DNA of 64,000 nt. It comes from an uncultured Paracoccaceae bacterium (GTDB lineage Bacteria; Pseudomonadota; Alphaproteobacteria; Rhodobacterales; Rhodobacteraceae). The DNA lies in contig CAMFGW010000006.1 of NCBI GenBank assembly GCA_945952025.1, positions 52,486-116,485 of the forward strand. Direction: 5' to 3'. The translations under genes and the position numbers were made by a program. Below, piece after piece: positions 11,630 through 20,515 of this stretch (positions within the stretch are counted from its first letter, which is position 1; each line of letters starts with the position of its first letter). The notes under the pieces are model-generated. The model had not been told where the DNA came from and searched no databases. It saw nothing but the letters and a program-made list of their open reading frames with translations.

Positions 11630-14600
11630 CTATTCCGCGGGGACGGCCTCTGGCTCGGCCGTCAGGGGGTGCGGCAGGCGGGACAGCATTTCCTTCGGGC
11701 AGACCTGCAGGAAGCGGGTCCTTTCCATCGCCCAGTCCGCCAGGATCATCGCCGCGCGGCGCGAGCCCGTCTCGGCCAGGTGCCGCTCGATCAGGCCCCT
11801 CAGATCGGCCTCCCAATGGGGGTGGCTGACGGGCGCGATGACGATGCTGTCGGGGTTCATCAGTGCCTGGGCATCACCCTCCCCATCCCAGACATAGGCC
11901 ATGCCCCCGGTCATGCCCGCGCCGAAGTTGGCGCCGATCCAGCCCAGGATGACGGCGACCCCGCCGGTCATGTATTCGCAGCCGTTCGAGCCGCAGCCCT
12001 CGACCACGACCCGGGCGCCCGAATTGCGCACCGCGAACCTCTCGCCAGCGCGGCCGGCGGCGAAGAGCGCGCCGTCCGTCGCCCCATAAAGGACCGTGTT
12101 GCCGATGATGGTGTTCTCACCCGCATCAAGCGGCGAGCCCATCGGCGGCCTGACGACGATCACCCCGCCCGACAGGCCCTTGCCCACATAGTCGTTGGCA
12201 TCGCCCGACACTTCGATCTTCAGCCCCGGTGCCGCGAAGGCGCCCAGCGACTGGCCGCAGGAACCCGTCAGCTTGACCGTCAGGTGGTCGGGCTGAAGGC
12301 TGTTTCGCATGCCGAAGTTCTTGACGATCAGGCTCGACGCCCGCGTGCCGATGGTGCGGTGCGTGTTCCTGACGGCATAGGACAACTGCATCTTCTCGCC
12401 ATCCTCGAAGAAGCGCGCGCCGTCGCGGATGATTTCCGCGTCCAGCGTGTCCGGCACCACGTTCCTGGGCTTCGAGCGGTCGTAGACGATGCGGTCGAAC
12501 CCATCGACGGTGATGAGAAGCGGGTTGAGGTCCAGGTCGTCAAGGTCCGCATGACCCCGGCTGACCTGCGTCAGCAGGTCCGCCCGCCCGATGATCTCGT
12601 CCAGCGAGCGCGCGCCGATCTGGGCGAGGATTTCCCGCACCTCCTGCGCGTAGAAGGTGATGAGGTTCACCACCTTGTCCGCCGTGCCGGTGAACTTCTG
12701 GCGCAACCGATCGTCCTGCGTGCAGACGCCGACCGGGCAGGTGTTCGACTGGCACTGGCGCACCATGATGCAACCCATGGCGATCAGGGCGGCGGTGCCG
12801 ATCCCGTATTCCTCGGCCCCCATCATGGCGGCGATGACGATGTCGCGCCCGGTGCGAAGGCCGCCGTCGGTCCGCAGCGTGATCCGGTCGCGCAGCTTGT
12901 TCATCGCCAGGACCTGATGCGCCTCGGTCAGGCCCATTTCCCACGGCAGGCCGGCATATTTGATCGAGGTGGCGGGCGATGCGCCCGTGCCGCCGTTGTG
13001 GCCCGAAATCAGGATCACGTCGGCCTTGGCCTTGGCCACGCCGGCGGCGATGGTGCCGACCCCGGACGAGGCCACCAGCTTCACCGTCACCTTGGCGCGC
13101 GGGTTGATCTGCTTCAGGTCGTAGATCAGCTGCGCCAGATCCTCGATCGAATAGATGTCATGGTGCGGCGGCGGGCTGATGAGCGTCACCCCCGGCGTCG
13201 AATGGCGCAGCCGCGCGATCAGCGCCGTGACCTTCATGCCCGGCAACTGGCCGCCCTCGCCGGGCTTGGCACCCTGCGCGACCTTGATCTCAAGCTCTTC
13301 GCAGGCGTTCAGATATTCTGCCGTCACCCCGAAACGGCCAGAGGCCACCTGCTTGATCTTGGCCGACGGGTTGTCGCCGTTCGGCTCTGGCGTGAAATGC
13401 GCCGGGTCCTCGCCGCCCTCGCCGCTGTCGGACTTGGCGCCGATCCGGTTCATGGCGACGTTCAGCGTCTTGTGCGCCTCGGGCGACAGGGCGCCAAGCG
13501 ACATGCCCGGCGTCACGAAGCGCTTGCGGATCGAGGTGATGCTCTCGACCTCTTCGATCGGCACCGCCCGCCCGAGCGCCTTGATGTCCAGAAGGTCGCG
13601 CAGGTGAATGGGCGGGTTCGCCCGCATCGTCGCGGAATACTGCTTCCAAAGGTCATAGGACGCCCGGTCGCAGGCCGTTTGCAGAAGGTGCATGGTCTGG
13701 GCTTCCCAGGCATGCTTTTCCCCCGCCCGCCGCGCCTTGTAGAAGCCGCCGATCGGCAGCACGTCGGCGCCGCCCTTCCAGCCGCGGGCGTGGACTTCCT
13801 CGACCTTGTTCTGGATGCCGTTGAGGCCAATCCCGGAAATGCGGCTCTGCATGCCGGGGAAATATTCGGCGACCATGGCGCGCGACAGGCCCACCGCCTC
13901 AAAGTTCAGCCCGCCCCGGTAGGACGAGATGACCGAGATCCCCATCTTCGACATGATCTTCAGAAGCCCCGCGTCGATCGCATCGCGGAAGCGGCGCAGG
14001 TTGTCCTCGAGCGTGCCGTCCAGAAGCCCCCGCCGCAGACGGTCGGCGATGCTGTCCTGCGCAAGGTAGGCGTTGACCGTGGTCGCGCCCGACCCGATCA
14101 GCACGGCGAAATAATGCGGGTCCACGCATTCCGCCGACCGCACGTTGAGTGAGGTGAAGGTGCGCAGGCCCTTCCTCGTCAGCCAGCTGTGAACCGCGCT
14201 CGTCGCCAGGATCATCGGCAGGGGCGCGCGGGTTTCCGACTGGTGCTGGTCGTTCAGCACCAGATGACCGGCCCCCGAGCGCACGGCATCCTCGGCCTCG
14301 GCCCGGATGCGCTCCAGCCCCTGGCGCAGCGCATCCTGCCCCGACCCGGCGGCGAAGGTGCAGTCGATGACGGCGACAGAGGTGCCGAAGCGGCGCACCA
14401 TCTCGTCGAACTCGGCGTTCGCGATGAAGGGGCTTTCCAGGACCAAGATTTCCGTCTGGCTCGAATCCTCGGCCAGGACGTTCGTCAGGTTGCCGAAACG
14501 GGTCTTGAGGCTCATCACCCGGCTTTCGCGCAGGCTGTCGATGGGCGGGTTCGTGACCTGGCTGAAGTTCTGCCGGAAATAGTGGGAAAGCGGACGATAT

Positions 14601-16177
14601 TGCACGGAAAGGACCGCGGGCGGCGTGTCGTCGCCCATGGACGCGATCATCTCCTTGCCGTCCTCGGCCATCGGCGCCAGCACCTGCTCCAGCTCTTCGA
14701 GCGTATAGCCGGCGGCGATCTGGCGGCGGCGCAGCTCGGCCCCCTCGAACAGCGCCTTTTCCGGCACGTTCTTCATCAGGCCATTCAGGTCCATGACCTT
14801 TTCGACCCAGTCGCCGAAGGGCTGGCTGGCCGCCAGCCGGTCCTTAAGGTCCGTGTCGCGGTAAAGCTTGCCTTCGGCCATGTCGACCGCGATCATCTGG
14901 CCGGGGCCGAGCGCGCCCTTTTCCCGCACCGTCATCTCGTCGACCGGAACCATGCCGGCCTCTGACCCCGCGATCAGCATCCCGTCGCCGGTCAGCACAT
15001 AGCGCATCGGCCGAAGCCCGTTGCGGTCAAGCCCGCCGACGACCCAGCGTCCGTCGGTCATGGCGAGCGCTGCCGGACCGTCCCACGGCTCCATCACCGA
15101 GTTGCAGTAGGCATACATGTCCTGCCAGGACTGCGGCATCTCGACCGGCGACTTCGACCAGGCCTCGGGCACCATCATCGTCTTGGCCATCGGCGCCGAC
15201 CGGCCGGCGCGCACCAGCGCCTCGAACACGGAATCGAGCGCGCCACTGTCGGACGTGCCGAAGGGGATGATCGGCTTGATGTCCTCGGCCATGTCGCCGA
15301 ATGCGGTCGAGGCCATGCGGATCTCATGGCTGCGCATCCAGTTCACGTTGCCCTTGAGCGTATTGATCTCGCCGTTGTGGGCCAGCATGCGGAAGGGCTG
15401 GGCCAGCGCCCACTGGGGGAAGGTGTTGGTGGAATAGCGCTGGTGGTAGATCGCGAAGGCGCTTTCGAAACGTTCGTCCAGCAGGTCGGGGTAGAAGATG
15501 CTGACCTGCTCGGCCAGCATCATGCCCTTGTAGATCACCGACCGGCAGGACAGCGAACACAGATACATGCCCGCGATCTGCGCCGCGATGGCCGCCTTCT
15601 CGATCCGGCGGCGGATGATGTAGAGCTCGCGCTCGAACTGCTCGTGGTCGATGGGCTTTTCGCAGCGGATCAGGATCTGCTCGATCTCTGGCCGCGTGGC
15701 GTTGGCCTTTTCGCCCAAGACGGACGTGTCGACCGGCACATGCCGCCAGCCGTAGATATAGTGCCCCATCCGCAGGACTTCGGTCTCGACGATCGTGCGG
15801 CAGCGTTCCTGCGCGCCAAAGTCGGTGCGCGGCAGAAAGACCTGTCCGACCGCGATCAGCTTCTTCGCATCCGGCTCATGCCCGGTCCGCCGCACCTGGT
15901 CGTAGAAGAACCTGACCGGGATCTGCACATGGATCCCCGCCCCGTCGCCGGTCTTGCCATCGGCATCGACCGCGCCCCGGTGCCAGACGGCCTTCAGCGC
16001 GTCGATCCCGTTCTGCACCACCTTGCGCGACGGCTTGCCATTGATCGCGACGACAAGGCCGACGCCGCAGGAGGAATGTTCATCCTCGATCCGGTAGAGG
16101 CCGTTTTCGTCAAGGAAGGCGCGGCGGGCTTCTTCCTCTTCCATCCAGTTAGCGGGCAGGGGCGAAAGGTCGGTCAC
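11630..16177 (-). CDS. gltB: Glutamate synthase (NADPH) large subunit
   Basis: This 1515-residue alpha subunit of bacterial GOGAT makes glutamate from glutamine and 2-oxoglutarate together with GltD. The class-II amidotransferase nucleophile is Cys37 (HSSCGVG), preceded by a propeptide of the usual length. The FMN/synthase domain contains GHNGGTGASPATSIKYAG, and the [3Fe-4S] cysteines lie in GCIMVRQCQSNTCPVGVC. The C-terminal beta-helix GXGXG repeats (GLSGGVIVVRPP, GNTVLYGATDG) are complete. Its ATG overlaps the stop of the GFA gene by 4 nt, so it is the last gene of a coupled operon whose first gene is gltD. Confidence 0.97.
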   Translation of the reverse strand: MTDLSPLPANWMEEEEARRAFLDENGLYRIEDEHSSCGVGLVVAINGKPSRKVVQNGIDALKAVWHRGAVDADGKTGDGAGIHVQIPVRFFYDQVRRTGHEPDAKKLIAVGQVFLPRTDFGAQERCRTIVETEVLRMGHYIYGWRHVPVDTSVLGEKANATRPEIEQILIRCEKPIDHEQFERELYIIRRRIEKAAIAAQIAGMYLCSLSCRSVIYKGMMLAEQVSIFYPDLLDERFESAFAIYHQRYSTNTFPQWALAQPFRMLAHNGEINTLKGNVNWMRSHEIRMASTAFGDMAEDIKPIIPFGTSDSGALDSVFEALVRAGRSAPMAKTMMVPEAWSKSPVEMPQSWQDMYAYCNSVMEPWDGPAALAMTDGRWVVGGLDRNGLRPMRYVLTGDGMLIAGSEAGMVPVDEMTVREKGALGPGQMIAVDMAEGKLYRDTDLKDRLAASQPFGDWVEKVMDLNGLMKNVPEKALFEGAELRRRQIAAGYTLEELEQVLAPMAEDGKEMIASMGDDTPPAVLSVQYRPLSHYFRQNFSQVTNPPIDSLRESRVMSLKTRFGNLTNVLAEDSSQTEILVLESPFIANAEFDEMVRRFGTSVAVIDCTFAAGSGQDALRQGLERIRAEAEDAVRSGAGHLVLNDQHQSETRAPLPMILATSAVHSWLTRKGLRTFTSLNVRSAECVDPHYFAVLIGSGATTVNAYLAQDSIADRLRRGLLDGTLEDNLRRFRDAIDAGLLKIMSKMGISVISSYRGGLNFEAVGLSRAMVAEYFPGMQSRISGIGLNGIQNKVEEVHARGWKGGADVLPIGGFYKARRAGEKHAWEAQTMHLLQTACDRASYDLWKQYSATMRANPPIHLRDLLDIKALGRAVPIEEVESITSIRKRFVTPGMSLGALSPEAHKTLNVAMNRIGAKSDSGEGGEDPAHFTPEPNGDNPSAKIKQVASGRFGVTAEYLNACEELEIKVAQGAKPGEGGQLPGMKVTALIARLRHSTPGVTLISPPPHHDIYSIEDLAQLIYDLKQINPRAKVTVKLVASSGVGTIAAGVAKAKADVILISGHNGGTGASPATSIKYAGLPWEMGLTEAHQVLAMNKLRDRITLRTDGGLRTGRDIVIAAMMGAEEYGIGTAALIAMGCIMVRQCQSNTCPVGVCTQDDRLRQKFTGTADKVVNLITFYAQEVREILAQIGARSLDEIIGRADLLTQVSRGHADLDDLDLNPLLITVDGFDRIVYDRSKPRNVVPDTLDAEIIRDGARFFEDGEKMQLSYAVRNTHRTIGTRASSLIVKNFGMRNSLQPDHLTVKLTGSCGQSLGAFAAPGLKIEVSGDANDYVGKGLSGGVIVVRPPMGSPLDAGENTIIGNTVLYGATDGALFAAGRAGERFAVRNSGARVVVEGCGSNGCEYMTGGVAVILGWIGANFGAGMTGGMAYVWDGEGDAQALMNPDSIVIAPVSHPHWEADLRGLIERHLAETGSRRAAMILADWAMERTRFLQVCPKEMLSRLPHPLTAEPEAVPAE

Positions 16178-16599
16178 GGCAGGTCTCCGTCCAGATGGGC
16201 GTGCTTGGCTTCATATTCGGCGCGCGTGGCGCGGCGGTGGTCGCCCGCCAGCGCAAGGCCCGGCAAGGCGCGGTCGGTATAGATCTCGCTTTTCAGCGGA
16301 ATGTCGCGGGCCGCATCGAAGAGGCCGGGCATCAATTCATAGTCCGTCCTCGGCCGGTCGGTGTAGCGCGACCAGAGATGCGAGCCGCAGGTCGGACAGA
16401 AGGCGCGCTCGGTGAAGCTGGACGACTGGTAGCGCGTCACGGGGCCCGTGACGGTCACGGCCGCCTCTGGCGCGCTGAAGCAGACGAAGAGAGCCCCCGA
16501 CCAGCGCTGGCACATGCGGCAATGGCAGGCGCCGGTGAAGCCGCCATGTTCGCTGACGCTGACCCGGACCGCGCCGCAAAGGCAGTGCCCTTCGATCAT
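16174..16599 (-). CDS. GFA-family zinc-binding protein
   Basis: The 141-residue product has the cysteine pattern of glutathione-dependent formaldehyde-activating-like (GFA/CENP-V) proteins: Cys6 and Cys8, Cys25, Cys27 and Cys30, Cys68 and Cys71, expected to bind zinc. The family includes enzymes that bind S-hydroxymethylglutathione, but most members have no proven activity. It overlaps gltB and the upstream gene by 4 nt on each side, so it is translated as part of the gltD-gltB transcript. A link to glutamate synthesis is not evident. Confidence 0.88.
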   Translation of the reverse strand: MIEGHCLCGAVRVSVSEHGGFTGACHCRMCQRWSGALFVCFSAPEAAVTVTGPVTRYQSSSFTERAFCPTCGSHLWSRYTDRPRTDYELMPGLFDAARDIPLKSEIYTDRALPGLALAGDHRRATRAEYEAKHAHLDGDLP

Positions 16600-17309
16600 G
16601 GCGCGGCCTTCAGCGCCACGGACTGAAGCAGGGGCGGCGCTTCGGTCATCTGCATGTCACAGCCAAAGTCAGGCGTGTCGGATTCGAACCCCTCCGAGCC
16701 GGGCTTCGAGAAGGTGACAGGCGCGGTCTTGGACGAGCCCTTTTCGCCCTTGTCCGTCTCGTATTCCTCTGTGTCCGCGAAGAATATCCGCCAGTCCCGG
16801 CTGATGAGCTGGTTCCCAGTGCGGTGGCTGACGAAGGTGCCGTCGCCGGTGCGCGTCGTCAGGTCGAACTCGGTCTGTTCCAGCTTCACCCCGTCGATGG
16901 TGATGGTCTTGCCGGTCAGCTTGTCATAGCCCTGATAGTGCTTTTCCTCGCCCGACTGGCTGAGCGTGGTGAAATCGTAGCTGTCGAGCCCGGTCTTCAG
17001 CAGCTCGTCGAAGCTCGCCGGGTCCTTCTCGTCCGCGATTGCCGTCACCTCGTTCGAGCGCAGGTCGATGTCCTGCAGCCAGCGCGTCTCGCGGTCGATC
17101 TGCGACAGGTAGACCGGGCCGTCCGGATCGGAATAGGCGACCCACTGGTTGCCCGCCGGCTCGCCCTTGCAGGTGTAGTGGTTGGCGACCTGGCAGCTGG
17201 ACAGCTGGACGGTCAGGAAGACGGTGCAGCCCTTCGGCGCGCCGAACTTGCCCGCGGCCATCGCCGGGGTCGAGGACATCGCCAAAAGGACGGGGACGAT
17301 CCATTTCAT
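16596..17309 (-). CDS. Periplasmic protein of unknown function
   Basis: I do not recognise this 237-residue protein. It begins with a clear Sec signal peptide (MKWIVPVLLAMSSTPAMAAG, cleavage after AMA), so the mature part is periplasmic. Four cysteines occur in the mature chain (CTVFLTVQLSSC, HYTC, near C-terminal FGC), compatible with disulfides. The middle looks beta-rich with many Asp, Thr and Gly. The start overlaps the stop of the upstream hydrolase gene by 4 nt and its stop overlaps the GFA start by 4 nt. Function cannot be assigned from the sequence. Confidence 0.8.
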   Translation of the reverse strand: MKWIVPVLLAMSSTPAMAAGKFGAPKGCTVFLTVQLSSCQVANHYTCKGEPAGNQWVAYSDPDGPVYLSQIDRETRWLQDIDLRSNEVTAIADEKDPASFDELLKTGLDSYDFTTLSQSGEEKHYQGYDKLTGKTITIDGVKLEQTEFDLTTRTGDGTFVSHRTGNQLISRDWRIFFADTEEYETDKGEKGSSKTAPVTFSKPGSEGFESDTPDFGCDMQMTEAPPLLQSVALKAAP

Positions 17310-18100
17310 GGGCTTGCTCCTTGCAGCGTATCACGGGCGGGGACCGTCCCGGCGGGGCGGTTGCGTTCAAATTCGGCGCGACTGATCGCGCCTTCAGCCC
17401 GGGCGGCGGCCGCGAAGTCGGCAGCGGTTCCCGTCAGGCCCAGCCGGACCAGCCGCGCGGCCGCGCCGTTGGCCTTCAGGTTGCCGCCCAGATCATGACT
17501 GTGGCCGGGAAAGATGAAATGATCCAGATTTGGCGCTGTCGGAAAGCGCAGGGCGTGGATCAACTCTTCGTCGCTGTCGCCATGCAGCACGAACTGTTGC
17601 CCCGTCGCGGCAATGCTGTCGACTGCTGGAAACCGATACGGCGCGATCATCCGGCGCAGCCTTTTCCACTTGGCCTCTTCGGGGACGATGGCGGGATCGA
17701 CCGAATATTGCGGGGCGAAGGCGATCACCCGCTCGACCGGCAGGAAGCGGGCGATCAGAAGCGCCATGGTCCCGCCCATCGAATTGCCGAGCGCCGCGAT
17801 CCGCCGCGCGCCCGTCCGGTCTGCGACCGCCCGCACCGTATCGGCAATCGCCTCGGCCATGCCAGGGACGTTCAGCCAGCTGCGCGACTGGTCGGTGACG
17901 TGCAGCACGTGGTTCTGGCCGCCATCGCTGGCCGAACGGAAGAATTCCAGCGCCGGTTCGCTGTCGAGCGCGGTTGACTGCCCGACCCCGGAAAAGGCCA
18001 GCACCAGCCGGTCGCCCTGGCCGGGGCGATAGCGAATCCGCAAGGGCGGCGCGTCATGCACCAGCTCCAGACTCACACGGTTGCCGTACTTGTCCTCCAC
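17306..18100 (-). CDS. Alpha/beta hydrolase-fold protein
   Basis: The 264-residue product has a typical alpha/beta hydrolase layout: strand LVLAFSGVG, nucleophile elbow GNSMGG (Ser), strand VIAFAPQYSV, an acidic residue candidate in FVLHGDSDEE, and a C-terminal histidine in PGHSHD. No signal peptide is present, so it is cytoplasmic. Substrate is unknown. I chose the GTG at 18100, 13 nt after the gltD stop; longer frames would run into gltD. It lies second in the gltD-gltB operon. Confidence 0.8.
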   Translation of the reverse strand: MEDKYGNRVSLELVHDAPPLRIRYRPGQGDRLVLAFSGVGQSTALDSEPALEFFRSASDGGQNHVLHVTDQSRSWLNVPGMAEAIADTVRAVADRTGARRIAALGNSMGGTMALLIARFLPVERVIAFAPQYSVDPAIVPEEAKWKRLRRMIAPYRFPAVDSIAATGQQFVLHGDSDEELIHALRFPTAPNLDHFIFPGHSHDLGGNLKANGAAARLVRLGLTGTAADFAAAARAEGAISRAEFERNRPAGTVPARDTLQGASP

Positions 18101-18113
18101 CGCCGCCCTGTCC

Positions 18114-19538
18114 CTATTCCGCCGCCAGCGTGGCTTCCTGCGCCAGATAGTCGAGGATCGCATCCGCCGCCTCGCGCCCGTCGCGGATCGCCCAGACGAC
18201 AAGGCTCGCGCCGCGCACGATGTCGCCTGCGGCATAGACGCCGGGCAGGCTGGTCGCGTGGGTGGTGAAATCGGCGCGGATCGTGCCCCAGCGGCTGACC
18301 GTCAGGTCCGGCACGCCCCAGAGCGTCGGCAGGTCCTCGGGCTCGAACCCCAGCGCGGTGATGACGATGTCGGCGGGCTCGTTCCAGTCCGCGCCCTCGA
18401 TCACCTCGGGCGACTGGCGGCCCGTCACGTCCGGCGCGCCAAGCCGCATCCGGTCGGTGACGACGCCGGTCACGCGGCCGCCTTCGGTGACAAGCGCCCG
18501 AGGGAGCGACAGCCAGACGAACTCGACGCCCTCTTCCTCGGCATTCTGCACCTCGCGCTGGCTGCCGGGCATGTTGGCGCGGTCGCGGCGGTACAGGCAC
18601 TTCACGCTTTCCGCGCCCTGCCGGATCGCCGTGCGCACGCAGTCCATCGCCGTGTCGCCGCCGCCGATGACGACGACGCGCAGCCCTTCGGCGTCCAGCG
18701 CCTCTGCCGCCTCGTCACCAAAGCCGCGCCGGTTCGAGGCGGTCAGGTAGTCGAGCGCCTGCACCGTCCCCGCCGCCCCTTCGCCCAGACCCAGCTCGCG
18801 CGTCTTGTAGACACCGGTGCCGATCAACACCGCGTCATGCTTGCCCCGGATCGCATCGAAGCTGATGTCCTGGCCGACCCGGCAATTCAGCATGAACTGG
18901 ACGCCGGCCTCTTCCAGCTCGGCCACCCGCCGGGCGACCACGTCCTTTTCCAGCTTGAAGCCCGGAATTCCGTAGGTCATCAGCCCGCCCGCGCGGTCAT
19001 AGCGGTCATAGACCGTGACCTGCACCCCCTGCCGGCGCAGCCGTTCGGCGGCGGCAAGCCCTGCCGGCCCCGCGCCGATGATGCCCACCGACTCGCCCCG
19101 TTCCGCATGGGGGATCGGCGCGCGGGTCCAGCCGCGGGCGAAGGCGGTGTCGGTCAGGTATTTCTCGATCGCGCCGATGGTGACGGTGCCGTGGCCCGCC
19201 TGCTCGATGACGCAGTTGCCCTCGCAGAGCCGGTCCTGCGGGCAGATGCGGCCGCAGATTTCGGGGAAGCTGTTGGTGGCCTGGCTGAGCTCATAGGCTT
19301 CCTGAAGCCGCCCCTCGGCCGTCAGGCGCAGCCAGTCGGGGATGTTGTTGTGCAAGGGGCAGTGCGACTGGCAATAGGGCACGCCGCACTGCGAACAGCG
19401 ACTGGCCTGCTCGGCGGCCTTTTCGGCGGCGAACTGGCGATAGATCTCGTCGAAATCCTCGGCCCGCTCGGACGCGCTGCGCTTGGCCGGCATTTCGCGC
19501 GGCCGCGTGACGAATTGCAGCATCCGGTCCTTGGCCAT
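18114..19538 (-). CDS. gltD: Glutamate synthase small subunit
   Basis: The 474-residue beta subunit of GOGAT passes electrons from NADPH through FAD to GltB. The N-terminal iron-sulfur cysteines are Cys48, 51, 56 and 60 (CSQCGVPYCQSHC), with a second set in ICGRICPQDRLCEGNC. The FAD site is GIIGAGPAGLAAAE and the NADPH site VVVIGGGDTAMDC. ATG 19538 is preferred over an upstream start because GGGAGAG sits 6 nt before it. It is first in the operon, and unusually three unrelated genes separate it from gltB. Confidence 0.96.
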   Translation of the reverse strand: MAKDRMLQFVTRPREMPAKRSASERAEDFDEIYRQFAAEKAAEQASRCSQCGVPYCQSHCPLHNNIPDWLRLTAEGRLQEAYELSQATNSFPEICGRICPQDRLCEGNCVIEQAGHGTVTIGAIEKYLTDTAFARGWTRAPIPHAERGESVGIIGAGPAGLAAAERLRRQGVQVTVYDRYDRAGGLMTYGIPGFKLEKDVVARRVAELEEAGVQFMLNCRVGQDISFDAIRGKHDAVLIGTGVYKTRELGLGEGAAGTVQALDYLTASNRRGFGDEAAEALDAEGLRVVVIGGGDTAMDCVRTAIRQGAESVKCLYRRDRANMPGSQREVQNAEEEGVEFVWLSLPRALVTEGGRVTGVVTDRMRLGAPDVTGRQSPEVIEGADWNEPADIVITALGFEPEDLPTLWGVPDLTVSRWGTIRADFTTHATSLPGVYAAGDIVRGASLVVWAIRDGREAADAILDYLAQEATLAAE

Positions 19539-19594
19539 CGCGCACTCTCCCATTGGAACGGCACAGGGCTAGCAAGGACGTCACGCATATAAAA

Positions 19595-19687
19595 GTCAGC
19601 AGTATTGACCTAAATCGAGGTATTTCCGATGTTGGGTGCCTGGTGGGCCTCAAATTCGCTTTTTTTAGGGAAACTATGCTGACCTAA
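19595..19687 (-). promoter_or_regulatory. Repeated TTAGGTCA elements upstream of gltD
   Basis: The AT-richer spacer between uppP and gltD contains two copies of TTAGGTCA on the minus strand (19606-19613 and 19680-19687). The copy nearest gltD is part of an imperfect inverted repeat, AGGTCA-N7-TGACTT, and is followed by TATATG, a plausible -10 element. These look like operator half-sites controlling the glt operon; the regulator is not identifiable. Confidence 0.35.
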
Positions 19688-19690
19688 CGC

Positions 19691-20491
19691 CTAGTAACCC
19701 GCCGCCAGGGCCAGCAGCGCCAGCGCCCCGACGCCGATCCGCCACCAGCCAAAGAGCGCGAATCCGTGCCGGGTGATGTAGCCAAGGAACCAGCGCACCA
19801 CGAGGATGGCGACCACGAAGGCGGTGACGAAGCCGATGGCGATGTCGCCGGCCATCGAACCGTCGATCAGGTGCCGGCTCTTCCAGAAGTCGAGCGCGAA
19901 GGCCGCGAGCATGGTGGGCACCGACAGGAAGAAGGAAAACTCCGCCGCCGACCGCCGGTCGACCCCCATCAGAAGCGCGCCGACGATGGTCGACCCCGAC
20001 CGCGACACACCGGGGATCAAGGCCAGGCACTGCGCAAGGCCGATGCCGAGCGTCACCCGGAAGGGCAGCCGGTCGCTTTCCGCATAGCGCACCGTCAGCG
20101 GCAGCCGGTCCACAACCAGAAGGACGAGGCCGCCGATGATGAGCGACCAGGCAATCAGCCGGGGCGAGGCGAAAAGGACCGCCTTGATATAGTCATGCAG
20201 CAGGAAGCCCGCAAAGGCCGCCGGAAGGAAGGCGATGACGACCGAGGTGAAGAAGCGCCACTCGCGCTCGTCCCGCGCCACCATCCCGCGCACCATCTGC
20301 GCCAGCCGGACCGCATAGGCGCCGATCACCGCAAGGATCGCCCCCAGCTGGATCAGCACCTCGAAGACGCCGTTGCCGCCGTCAAACCCCAGGAAATGCG
20401 CGGCCAGAAGCAGGTGCCCGGTCGAGGAAACGGGGATGAATTCGGTCAACCCCTCGAGCGCGCCAAGAACGAAGGATTGAACGATCTGCAT
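19691..20491 (-). CDS. uppP: Undecaprenyl-diphosphatase UppP/BacA
   Basis: This 266-residue integral membrane enzyme recycles undecaprenyl diphosphate to the monophosphate carrier needed for peptidoglycan and surface polysaccharides. Both active-site signatures are present: EGLTEFIPVSSTGH near the N-terminus and PGVSRSGSTI in the middle, facing each other in the family structure. About eight hydrophobic segments follow the usual pattern, ending in WWRIGVGALALLALAAG. It lies 25 bp downstream of the epimerase-like gene and may be co-transcribed with it. Confidence 0.95.
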   Translation of the reverse strand: MQIVQSFVLGALEGLTEFIPVSSTGHLLLAAHFLGFDGGNGVFEVLIQLGAILAVIGAYAVRLAQMVRGMVARDEREWRFFTSVVIAFLPAAFAGFLLHDYIKAVLFASPRLIAWSLIIGGLVLLVVDRLPLTVRYAESDRLPFRVTLGIGLAQCLALIPGVSRSGSTIVGALLMGVDRRSAAEFSFFLSVPTMLAAFALDFWKSRHLIDGSMAGDIAIGFVTAFVVAILVVRWFLGYITRHGFALFGWWRIGVGALALLALAAGY

Positions 20492-20515
20492 CGTAGGAGG
20501 TCCTTGAGGGTTAGG

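Noticed and set aside
11576..14152. An 858-codon plus-strand frame
   Set aside because: Antisense shadow of gltB with arginine/histidine-rich composition and no domains; a normal effect of high third-position GC.
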